In this document: one piece after another, positions 1 through 5,840 of the stretch
How the letters are laid out: each line of letters starts with the position of its first letter
How positions within the stretch are numbered: the first letter of the stretch is position 1
NCBI GenBank assembly: GCA_015228895.1
Contig: JADGCR010000130.1
Span: 1 to 6,379 of the forward strand
DNA from: Magnetococcales bacterium
GTDB lineage: Bacteria > Pseudomonadota > Magnetococcia > Magnetococcales > Magnetaquicoccaceae
Direction of reading: 5' to 3'
DNA length: 6,379 nucleotides
The notes under the pieces: model-generated
The model's database searches: none
What the model saw: the letters and a program-made list of their open reading frames with translations, nothing else
What the model was told of the DNA's origin: nothing
Program-made: the position numbers and the translations under genes

Positions 1-29
1 AGGCAAAATAAAGGAATGTAGTAAACCTA

Positions 30-57
30 TTGCAAAAAATATATTGATGTTTATACA
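30..57 (+). promoter_or_regulatory. Putative sigma70-type promoter for the TolC-SPOR gene
   Basis: A TTGCAA hexamer (30-35) and a TATACA hexamer (52-57) are separated by 16 bp in an AT-rich patch, against a GC-rich background. Each matches the consensus at four of six positions. Transcription would start near 64, giving a leader of about 45 nt before the coding region. The same TTGCAA -35-like hexamer recurs upstream of chrB. This is a by-eye prediction; the start site is not otherwise supported. Confidence 0.35.
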
Positions 58-97
58 GAAGGAGCCAGACGGACTGACCAAACCGCCCGAAAGAAAC

Positions 98-103
98 AGG
101 AAG
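98..103 (+). promoter_or_regulatory. Ribosome binding site that favours the TTG start at 111
   Basis: AGGAAG lies 7 nt before a TTG at 111 but only 1 nt before the in-frame TTG at 105. Normal Shine-Dalgarno spacing therefore favours 111. No ATG is available near the beginning of the signal peptide; the first in-frame ATG is the codon right after the predicted signal cleavage site. Confidence 0.5.
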
Positions 104-110
104 ATTGGTT

Positions 111-2573
111 TTGAAACAACCTATTAATCGATGGAGATCCGTTCCCTTCGCGACAGTGCTGCTGTTGGTGTCGTGGCTGCTGCCATGTCCCGCGCACGCG
201 ATGACACTGGGTGACGCGGTGAACGAATCCATGCACTCCCACCCCAAACTGCGCGCCGCCATCCAGGAGTTGGAGGAGACCCGGCAACGGATCCGTCAGG
301 CGTTCGCCGGTTATCTGCCCACCATCGATTTCAACACCACCAAGGGCCGGGAGTGGACCAACACCCCCCCCTCCCGCGCCGGACTGGATGGCGGGGGGTT
401 GACCATGAACCGGGCCTCCGCCGGGATGAACATCAACCAGCCCCTGTTCGACGGTTTCAACACCCTCTACAAGGTGGAGCAGGCGCAGGCCCAGGTCCAG
501 GCCGCGGATTTCTCCTATCAGGAGACCATCGAAAACGCCACCCTGGAAGTGGCGGAAATCTACATCGACATTCAAAAACAGCGCACCCTGGTGGAGTTGG
601 CCAAAGAGGCGTTGAATGTCCATTCGGATCTGTTGATCAAAACCCGCCAGACCGCCCAACTGGGGCTGAACGCCGACATGGACGTGCGGCAAACGGAGAG
701 TCGTCTGGCCCTGATCGCCTCGGATCTGGCTGCCACCGAAGGGTTGCTCAGGGGTGCGGAGAGCCGCTTCACCACACTGGTGGGCTTCCCTCCCGGCGCG
801 TTGGCCCAGCCCACCATTCACAAAAACCGACTCCCCGCCTCCCGTGGCGAGGCCATGGAGATCGCCATGCGCCGCAATCCCTCCCTGCTCGCGGCCCATG
901 CGGACCTGGAGGCCACACGGGCCGAAGGGAAGGTCAACGCCGCCTCGTTGTGGCCCAAGATCAGCCTGGAGATGTCGGTCTCCGAGAGCAACAACATCGG
1001 CGGGACACGGGGGTACTCCCAGGACGCCTCCGCCATGCTGAACATGCGCTACAACTTCTTCCGTGGCGGTGCGGACATGGCCAGGTTCAAGGAGACCTCC
1101 CACAAGGCCGCCCGTTTCCGGGAAAAACAGGAAGAGATCCGCCGCGGGGTGGAAGAGAAACTCAACAAGTCCTGGAACGCCCTGCTCTCCGCCAAGACCC
1201 GGATTCAGAGCCTGGAAAAGCATGTGGATGCGGCCCATGCCGTCCGCCGCGACCATGAGGAGAAGTTCCGGCTGGGCCTGCAAACCATGCTGGATCTGCT
1301 CAACTCGGAAAACGAATTGCACGCCTCCAAACGGCTGTTGGTGGGAGAACAGTTTCAGTTCATGACCGAATCCTATCGGCTGCTGGCGGCCATGGGACAA
1401 CTCAACGAGACCCTGACCAGACCGGAAGGCGTCCCACCCCCGGCGCTTGAGGAAAAGTCGCCGGAAGCCGACGCCCTCAAGGGGGAGGCCCCGCCGGAGC
1501 CGCCACCCGTCGCGGACGCCACCCCAGAGACTCCCCGCCCCGTCCCGACGACCGGAATCCGGGACCGGGAGACCGCCCTCACCCGCCCCGTCCCGACGAC
1601 CGGAACCCGGGACCAGGAGACCGCCCTCACCCAGGCCCAGGAAGAGAGCATGAATCTGCTGGTGGAAACCCTCTTCTCCGACACGGAACCCGACAGCAAA
1701 CCCGCCGACCCAACCCCTTCGGCCATCCCGCCGGAAAGTGCCGACACGATCCCCGCCGCCGAGGCGTTCGCGGCCCTGTCGGCCACCTTCAAACACCACC
1801 AGGATACCGACACAGACAAAATCCAGGCTGCGATCGCCCAACTGGCCAACACGGTGCAATCCCCGGAAACCACCCGGAAACCGTCATCCGCCACCACGCC
1901 CCCCGCCGAGGAACAGGACATCGAGCGGATACCCCTGCTGGATTTCATTCACCTCATGACCCACGACGAGACCTCCCCCGCCGCCAGGCGTCCCCACCCG
2001 GACTGGAAGCAGTTCGCCATCCAGGTCGGCGCCTTTCAGGAGGAGGCCGCGGCGCTGGCCCTGATCGGCCAGTTGCAGGGCAAGGGCTATGAACTTTCGC
2101 TGCACGCAAAACCGGAAAGCCGGGACCACAACTGGTATCTGGTCTGGATCGGACCCTACGACACCGAACTTCAGGCCCGCGACGCCGCCAGGATCTTTGG
2201 TGAACGGGAAAACCGTCCGGCCTTCGTCATCCCCACCGCCAGGAACGGACACGCCACCCCCTCCCGGAAATCGGCCACCCTCCCGGAAGGTTACGCCGTC
2301 CAGGTGGGCGCGTTTCTGGAACCCGGGGAGACCGAGGACAAACTGATCAAACTCACCAACAAGGGGTATGACCTGATGGTGAGCGAAACCAAGGATCCCA
2401 ATGGCCGTCTGTGGCAACTGATCTGGATCGGTCGCTACGCGGACAAAAACGAGGCCGACGAGGCGGCCGCGGCCTACTTGAAAAAAGAGGGTGAAGCCGC
2501 CCAGGTCGTCGAGGTCCATCCGAAAGACCCCAACCATCCCCGCATCATCACCCGGATCGGCTCCCCCGCTTGA
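111..2573 (+). CDS. TolC-family outer membrane efflux/secretion protein with two C-terminal SPOR domains
   Basis: This is predicted to be an outer-membrane channel for type I secretion or tripartite efflux, fused to a peptidoglycan-binding tail. Residues 1-30 form a signal peptide: a basic start, a Leu/Val-rich core, and cleavage after Ala-His-Ala. Residues about 32-435 are the TolC part. They begin with the typical TLGDAV motif and contain the two OEP repeats of long amphipathic helices; the second ends with the family pattern GLQTMLDLLNSENEL followed by YRLLAAMGQL. Residues about 437-630 are a Pro/Ala/Glu/Thr-rich, probably disordered linker. Two SPOR domains follow at about 632-708 and 725-802, each starting with the motif (A)IQVGAF or AVQVGAF and carrying a W-x-x-x-W-I-G-x-Y core. 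At 820 residues it is nearly twice the size of ordinary TolC proteins (about 430-490). The TTG start at 111 is chosen from the RBS; 105 would add two residues. The family assignment is firm, but the substrate and partner pump are unknown, as no membrane-fusion or ABC/RND gene is in the window. Confidence 0.95.
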   Translation: MKQPINRWRSVPFATVLLLVSWLLPCPAHAMTLGDAVNESMHSHPKLRAAIQELEETRQRIRQAFAGYLPTIDFNTTKGREWTNTPPSRAGLDGGGLTMNRASAGMNINQPLFDGFNTLYKVEQAQAQVQAADFSYQETIENATLEVAEIYIDIQKQRTLVELAKEALNVHSDLLIKTRQTAQLGLNADMDVRQTESRLALIASDLAATEGLLRGAESRFTTLVGFPPGALAQPTIHKNRLPASRGEAMEIAMRRNPSLLAAHADLEATRAEGKVNAASLWPKISLEMSVSESNNIGGTRGYSQDASAMLNMRYNFFRGGADMARFKETSHKAARFREKQEEIRRGVEEKLNKSWNALLSAKTRIQSLEKHVDAAHAVRRDHEEKFRLGLQTMLDLLNSENELHASKRLLVGEQFQFMTESYRLLAAMGQLNETLTRPEGVPPPALEEKSPEADALKGEAPPEPPPVADATPETPRPVPTTGIRDRETALTRPVPTTGTRDQETALTQAQEESMNLLVETLFSDTEPDSKPADPTPSAIPPESADTIPAAEAFAALSATFKHHQDTDTDKIQAAIAQLANTVQSPETTRKPSSATTPPAEEQDIERIPLLDFIHLMTHDETSPAARRPHPDWKQFAIQVGAFQEEAAALALIGQLQGKGYELSLHAKPESRDHNWYLVWIGPYDTELQARDAARIFGERENRPAFVIPTARNGHATPSRKSATLPEGYAVQVGAFLEPGETEDKLIKLTNKGYDLMVSETKDPNGRLWQLIWIGRYADKNEADEAAAAYLKKEGEAAQVVEVHPKDPNHPRIITRIGSPA
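1536..1631 (+). repeat. Tandem duplication of a 48-bp unit (two copies) inside the TolC-SPOR linker
   Basis: The two copies, 1536-1583 and 1584-1631, differ at two of 48 positions. The unit is 16 codons, in frame, and encodes RPVPTTGxRDxETALT twice (residues 476-507). The near identity at DNA level, including silent positions, suggests a recent duplication by slippage or unequal exchange. It lies in the disordered linker, where a change of length is unlikely to break the fold. Confidence 0.9.
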
Positions 2574-2600
2574 CACGGTGATGGCCTGAAAAATTTTTCA

Positions 2601-2629
2601 TTGCAATGATGTCTACATTTTGGTAGATA
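2601..2629 (+). promoter_or_regulatory. Putative sigma70-type promoter of the chrB operon
   Basis: TTGCAA (2601-2606) as -35 and TAGATA (2624-2629) as -10 are separated by 17 bp. The -35 matches consensus at four positions and the -10 at three, so it is weak on its own. Its position inside the dyad and in the only AT-rich stretch of the gap supports it. Transcription would start near 2636, which puts the alternative TTG start at 2620 outside the message and favours the ATG at 2665. Confidence 0.4.
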
Positions 2630-2638
2630 TCATTGCAA
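2601..2638. promoter_or_regulatory. 38-bp inverted repeat, likely operator upstream of chrB
   Basis: The left arm TTGCAATGATGTCTAC (2601-2616) and the right arm GTAGATATCATTGCAA (2623-2638) are reverse complements at 15 of 16 positions, around a 6-bp spacer. The nonamer TCATTGCAA also occurs as a direct repeat at 2598-2606 and 2630-2638, 32 bp apart, or about three helical turns. The dyad covers the predicted chrB promoter and ends 26 bp before the chrB ATG. This arrangement fits a dimeric regulator, plausibly ChrB itself, since family members have been described as chromate-responsive regulators of their own operons. No T-tract follows the stem, so a Rho-independent terminator is less likely. 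Confidence 0.6.
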
Positions 2639-2664
2639 CTGATCACTCTTTTCCGGCCACCATC

Positions 2665-3621
2665 ATGGACTCCACCCCGTTTCTGGCCCTCATTTTCAGC
2701 CTGCCCGCCCGCAACGCCACCGAGCGCATGCGGGCCTGGCGCGCCCTCAAGTCCATGGGAGGCGCGGTATTGCGGGACGGGGTCTATCTGTTGCCAAGTG
2801 GTGAGGAACGGGGGAAAAACCTTCTGAGCGTGGCCGGGGAGATCCAGACCGCTGGCGGTTCCGCGGAAGTGGTGGGCCTGCTTCCCTGGGAGGCCCGGCA
2901 GGAGACGGCTTTTCGCGTCCTGTTCGACCGCACCCCGGCCTACACCGCCCTGCAAACCGAAATGGCGCGACTCGACCCGGACAAAGACGATTTCAAACAA
3001 CTGAAACGGAGTGCGCGGGGGATGCGCCGACGGTTTGCGGAAATCATGGCCATCGATTTTTTTCCGAACGCCGCCCAAGGCGCCACCGAAAGCGCTCTGT
3101 TGACCCTGGAAGCCCGACTGCGGAACCGCATCACCCCGGACGAACCCACCCGCGCCCTGGAAGAGACTCTCATCAAGCGGGATGTCCGCCTCTATCAAAA
3201 CCGGACATGGTATACCCGCGCACAACTGTGGGTGGACCGCATCTCATCGGCATGGTTGATCAAAAGATTCATCGATCCCCACGCCCGCTTCCTGTGGCTG
3301 TCTCCCGGTCAAACCCCTCCCCCCCAGGCCATTGGCTTCGATCTGGATGGGGGGGAGTTTTCCCACAGCGGACAGCGGGTCACCTTCGAAACCCTGACCC
3401 GTTGCTTCGACCTGGAGGGGGATGGGGGAATCATGGCCCTGGGAGGTCTGGTTCACGCCCTGGATGTGGGAGGGTCCACCCCGGAAGCCGCCGGGGTGGC
3501 CTCGCTGTTCAAGGGGATCAGCCTGCGGACAGGGGACGATGACGCCCTTTTTTCCGCCTGCCAACCCCTTCTGGATGATTTATACCTCTTTTTCTCCAAC
3601 CGGGACCAACCCGATGTGTGA
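2665..3621 (+). CDS. chrB: ChrB-type chromate resistance/regulatory protein (full length)
   Basis: The protein has 318 residues, the usual size of ChrB. Residues 1 to about 170 match the ChrB N-terminal domain, with the family signature SLPARNATERMRAWRALKSM followed by G-A-VLRDGVYLLP. This part is thought to act in DNA binding and regulation. Residues about 181-310 are the C-terminal chromate-resistance domain, with WVDRISSAWLIKRFID at 189-204 and a conserved H-x-G-x-x-x-TF segment. Studied ChrB proteins sense Cr(VI) and control chr operons; whether this one senses chromate is inference. The C-terminal domain has Ser-Ala where the paralog at 4053-4490 has Cys-Pro. The ATG at 2665 aligns with the family N terminus. 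An in-frame TTG at 2620 would add 15 unrelated residues and lies inside the predicted promoter/operator. No strong Shine-Dalgarno is visible. It is the first gene of a probable four-gene operon. Confidence 0.93.
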   Translation: MDSTPFLALIFSLPARNATERMRAWRALKSMGGAVLRDGVYLLPSGEERGKNLLSVAGEIQTAGGSAEVVGLLPWEARQETAFRVLFDRTPAYTALQTEMARLDPDKDDFKQLKRSARGMRRRFAEIMAIDFFPNAAQGATESALLTLEARLRNRITPDEPTRALEETLIKRDVRLYQNRTWYTRAQLWVDRISSAWLIKRFIDPHARFLWLSPGQTPPPQAIGFDLDGGEFSHSGQRVTFETLTRCFDLEGDGGIMALGGLVHALDVGGSTPEAAGVASLFKGISLRTGDDDALFSACQPLLDDLYLFFSNRDQPDV

Positions 3622-3742
3622 CCCCCAACCTTCTCCCCGGCTTGTCCACCGGGAAGTCTTGTCCCGCGCGTTCGGCATCCGCCTGCTCAAGACGGCTCTT
3701 GCCCGACGCTTTCGTCATCCATTCAAACCAATCAACCAGTGA
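3614..3742 (+). CDS. Possible 42-residue small ORF bridging chrB and the next gene (doubtful)
   Basis: An ATG at 3614 overlaps the last 8 nt of chrB, and the frame runs to a TGA at 3740-3742 that overlaps a GTG (3739) in frame with the next gene. A GGGA at 3602-3605 lies 8 nt upstream. The predicted peptide is basic, with many Arg/Lys residues in a potentially amphipathic helix (about residues 15-34). Against it: the same frame is also open within chrB, as expected in GC-rich DNA, and third-position GC is only 27 of 42 codons, not above first-position GC (28 of 42), unlike the neighbouring genes. I recognise no family. If it is not coding, 3622-3753 is simply a 132-bp gap in the operon. Confidence 0.15.
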   Translation: MCDPQPSPRLVHREVLSRAFGIRLLKTALARRFRHPFKPINQ

Positions 3743-3753
3743 GTACACACGAC

Positions 3754-4056
3754 ATGTCCAAACCTGAAGTGCACTATCAGCGCAGCCTGGCCCGAACCGG
3801 CCAGGAGTACCGGGAGATTCACCAATGGATCGACGAGCCGGGAATGAAATACGAACGCCACGATCTGGGACGGGTATTGGAGTTTGCCGGCATGTGGCGC
3901 GACAAGTATGGCGAGGAGGGCGCGCGGGAGTACCTGCACCATTTGCAGGACGATGTGGAGGCCCGCTTCAACCACTTGCTGGAAGATGTCCAGAAAACCA
4001 TCGCCGACAACCTGACCTATTTTGGTTGCGTCACCCCGACCGGAGAAAAACAATGA
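3754..4056 (+). CDS. Uncharacterised 100-residue helical, His-rich protein in the chr operon
   Basis: I do not firmly recognise this protein. It has 100 residues, no signal peptide and no membrane segment, so it is probably cytoplasmic. It is charged and mostly helical, with six histidines (7, 23, 36, 62, 63, 74) and one cysteine (92). The N-terminal segment Y-R-E-I-H-Q-W-I-D and the following R-H-D resemble small domain-of-unknown-function proteins with an IHxWxD pattern, but I cannot confirm membership. Its stop overlaps the next start by ATGA, so it is translationally coupled to the stand-alone ChrB-C gene. The ATG at 3754 is preceded by only a weak GTGAG at 3739-3743; an in-frame GTG at 3739 would add five residues. 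Placement between two ChrB-domain genes suggests a role in the same response, and the histidines could bind metal. Both points are inference. Confidence 0.85.
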   Translation: MSKPEVHYQRSLARTGQEYREIHQWIDEPGMKYERHDLGRVLEFAGMWRDKYGEEGAREYLHHLQDDVEARFNHLLEDVQKTIADNLTYFGCVTPTGEKQ

Positions 4057-4490
4057 GATGGATCACCCGTTCCCATGTCCACGTCGACCGGGTGGCCTGC
4101 CCCTGGCTGATCGCCCGTTTCATCGACTCGCAGGCCGAATTTCTCTTTGTCCCCAAGAGCAAGGTGCTGGAGGTCGCCGCCACGGAGGGGGCGATCTCCT
4201 ACGACGCCCCCGGAGCGGTGTATGATCACGATGGCGACCTGTGCACCTTCGATGTGCTGATCCGCGCCTATCAACTCACGGACAAGGCGTTGCTGCGTCT
4301 GGCCAGGGTGGTCAACGGGGCCGACACCCACACCTATGACAAAGACCCCCTGGCGCGAGGTCTGGAGGCTCTGGCCACGGGATACGGCCTCCGTTTTCCC
4401 GACGACGCGGAGAACATCAGACGGCAATTCGATCTCTACGACGCCCTGTACGCATGGTGCGCGCTGGACACGGCCAAAGCGTCACAATGA
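4053..4490 (+). CDS. Stand-alone ChrB C-terminal domain protein (chromate resistance family)
   Basis: The 145-residue protein consists almost entirely of the C-terminal domain found in ChrB, without the N-terminal regulatory part. The motif HVDRVACPWLIARFID is at 10-25, then an F-L-F-V segment, Y-D-A-P-G-A-V-Y-D-H-D-G (50-61), C-T-F (64-66), G-A-D-T (89-92), and an ending L-Y-D-A-L-Y-A-W-C (128-136). Cysteines 16, 64 and 136 sit in conserved segments. The matching positions in the full-length ChrB of this operon are Ser, Val and Phe. The biochemical activity of the domain is not established; annotations call it chromate resistance. The start is an ATG overlapping the previous stop (ATGA) with GGAG 7 nt upstream (4042-4045). 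It is followed after 13 bp by the MFS gene, so the three are co-transcribed. It is not a fragment of a broken chrB, because its start, RBS and coupling are intact. Confidence 0.92.
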   Translation: MRWITRSHVHVDRVACPWLIARFIDSQAEFLFVPKSKVLEVAATEGAISYDAPGAVYDHDGDLCTFDVLIRAYQLTDKALLRLARVVNGADTHTYDKDPLARGLEALATGYGLRFPDDAENIRRQFDLYDALYAWCALDTAKASQ

Positions 4491-4503
4491 TAAGGATGCG
4501 ACA

Positions 4504-5700
4504 ATGGGACCATGGGCGCGCTTGTTCGATTTCCTCGCCCTGCGGCGGGAAACCACGGGGTTGCTGCTGCTGGTGATCCTGGTGGGACTGGGAGAGCGAC
4601 TGGCGGAACGTTTTTTGCCGATCTACCTCCTGGCGCTGGGTGGCGGACCTCTGGTGATCGGGTTGTTGGGGGCGATGGACAACCTGCTGTCCGCGCTCTA
4701 CTCCCTGCCGGGCGGCTATCTGGCGGAACGGCTGGGCGTCCGGCGCAGTTTGCTCTGCATCAACCTGTTGGCCATGACCGGCTACCTGATCGTGATCCTG
4801 GTGCCCCGCTGGGAGGCGGTCCTGGCGGGGGCGGCGCTGTTTCTGGCCTGGAGCGCCCTCTCCCTCCCGGCCAGCATGGGGTTGATCGCCAAGGTGCTGC
4901 CGGCCAACAAGCGGACCATGGGCGTGACCATGCACTCCCTGGTCAAACGGCTGCCCATGGCGTTGGGGCCGGTCATCGGCGGGGTGTGCATCGATCGGAT
5001 GGGCGAGGTGGACGGGATTCGTTTCTCCTTCGCCATCGCCCTCTGTCTGGCGTTGCTGGGTCTTCTCGCCCAGCAACGCCTGATCCCGGACGACCGCCCC
5101 GCCAAGGCCGACCACCCGCCGAAAACCCTCAAGACCCTCATGGCCCTGCTCACCCCCGCCATGCGCCGTCTGCTGGTGGCGGACATTCTGGTGCGGTTCT
5201 GTGAACAGATTCCCTACGCCTTTGTGGTGGTCTGGTGCCTGAAGACCATCGCCCATCCGGTCTCCGCCGTGACGTTCGGTCTCCTCACCACCATCGAGAT
5301 GGCCACCGCGATCCTGATCTATCTGCCGGTGGCCTGTCTGGCGGACCGGGCGCACAAAAAGCCTTTCGTCGTCATCACGTTCCTGTTTTTCACCGCCTTT
5401 CCCCTGATCCTGCTGATTTCCGACTCCTTTCCCTGGCTGGTGTCGGCTTTCGTGGTGCGGGGGTTGAAGGAGTTCGGCGAACCGGCGCGCAAGGCGTTGA
5501 TTCTCGATCTGGCCCCACCCGACCATCGGGCCGCCGCGTTCGGGGCCTATTATCTGGTGCGGGATGTGGTGGTGGCGCTGGGCGCTTTCAGCGGGGCGTT
5601 GTTGTGGCAGCTTGGTCCCCAGGTCAATCTCCTGACCGCCGCGGCCTTCGGTCTGCTCGGCACGGTGTGGTTCGCCCTTTGGGGGCGGGATGAGGCCTGA
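4504..5700 (+). CDS. MFS transporter (12-TM permease) in the chr operon
   Basis: The inner-membrane permease has 398 residues, a typical size for a 12-helix major facilitator. Hydrophobic segments occur along the whole length, in two halves split by a polar loop at about 191-215. MFS motif A, G-G-Y-L-A-E-R-L-G-V-R-R, is at 70-81 between helices 2 and 3. Its degenerate counterpart L-A-D-R-A-H-K-K is at 279-286 between helices 8 and 9. Charged residues in or near helices (E31, R32, E34-type positions, R231, E234, R353, D354) could couple to protons. ATG 4504 has AAGGA 7 nt upstream (4492-4496) and lies 13 bp after the ChrB-C gene. A longer frame back to 4336 only overlaps that gene. By context it probably exports the toxic ion or compound to which ChrB responds, in the place where ChrA stands in classical chr operons. 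The substrate cannot be read from the sequence; drug export is an alternative. Confidence 0.93.
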   Translation: MGPWARLFDFLALRRETTGLLLLVILVGLGERLAERFLPIYLLALGGGPLVIGLLGAMDNLLSALYSLPGGYLAERLGVRRSLLCINLLAMTGYLIVILVPRWEAVLAGAALFLAWSALSLPASMGLIAKVLPANKRTMGVTMHSLVKRLPMALGPVIGGVCIDRMGEVDGIRFSFAIALCLALLGLLAQQRLIPDDRPAKADHPPKTLKTLMALLTPAMRRLLVADILVRFCEQIPYAFVVVWCLKTIAHPVSAVTFGLLTTIEMATAILIYLPVACLADRAHKKPFVVITFLFFTAFPLILLISDSFPWLVSAFVVRGLKEFGEPARKALILDLAPPDHRAAAFGAYYLVRDVVVALGAFSGALLWQLGPQVNLLTAAAFGLLGTVWFALWGRDEA

Positions 5701-5702
5701 AT

Positions 5703-5740
5703 CCGGGGAGCGGGTCTCCTCGCCGTCGATCCCTCCCCGG
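5703..5740. terminator. GC-rich hairpin after the MFS gene, possible terminator
   Basis: CCGGGGAG (5703-5710) and CTCCCCGG (5733-5740) are perfect reverse complements around a 22-nt loop, just after the MFS stop. No T-run follows, so this is not a classical Rho-independent terminator. It may only protect the 3' end of the message or be chance in GC-rich DNA. Confidence 0.2.
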
Positions 5741-5760
5741 TCATCCCGGGAACGGGGTCA

Positions 5761-5789
5761 TTGACTCTGGCAAAGGGTCATGGCAGAAT
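5761..5789 (+). promoter_or_regulatory. Putative promoter of the B12-binding radical SAM gene
   Basis: TTGACT (5761-5766) matches the -35 consensus at five of six positions, and CAGAAT (5784-5789) matches the -10 at four of six, with 17 bp between. The start would fall near 5796, leaving a leader of about 45 nt. The pentamer GTCAT recurs at 5740, 5757, 5777 and 5790 on the + strand around this promoter, which might be an operator array or chance. Confidence 0.4.
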
Positions 5790-5840
5790 GTCATCATTCA
5801 GGGCGACATTTCTATAGGTAACCATGGGAGTTCACAACCG

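Noticed and set aside
51..1859. Long minus-strand open frame of 602 codons opposite the TolC-SPOR gene
   Set aside because: It mirrors the GC-biased codons of the + strand gene. The translation is Gly/Gln-rich without a recognisable domain, while the opposite strand encodes a clear TolC protein with a signal peptide.
2588..2599. 12-bp palindrome of A- and T-tracts after the TolC-SPOR gene
   Set aside because: It has no GC stem and is too short and AT-only to form a stable terminator. It may simply be an A-tract in the promoter region.
2601..2638. Inverted repeat read as a Rho-independent terminator of the TolC-SPOR gene
   Set aside because: The stem is AT-rich and no T-run follows the right arm (CTGATCACTC comes next). 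Overlap with promoter-like hexamers favours an operator.
2620..2664. TTG start at 2620 for chrB
   Set aside because: It lies in the spacer of the inverted repeat and upstream of the predicted transcription start. The family N terminus aligns with the ATG at 2665.
2548..3225. Minus-strand open frame of 225 codons covering the chrB N-terminal half and promoter
   Set aside because: No recognisable domain, and it runs through the dyad and opposite a well-supported chrB. It is best explained by high GC content.
4336..4503. N-terminal extension of the MFS frame to an ATG at 4336
   Set aside because: These 56 codons overlap the ChrB-C gene in another frame and encode a polar stretch unlike MFS N termini. 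The ATG at 4504 has a good RBS.
4417..5526. Minus-strand open frame of 369 codons opposite the MFS gene
   Set aside because: The translation is extremely rich in His, Gln, Arg and Gly and has no family features. It is the antisense shadow of hydrophobic transmembrane codons.
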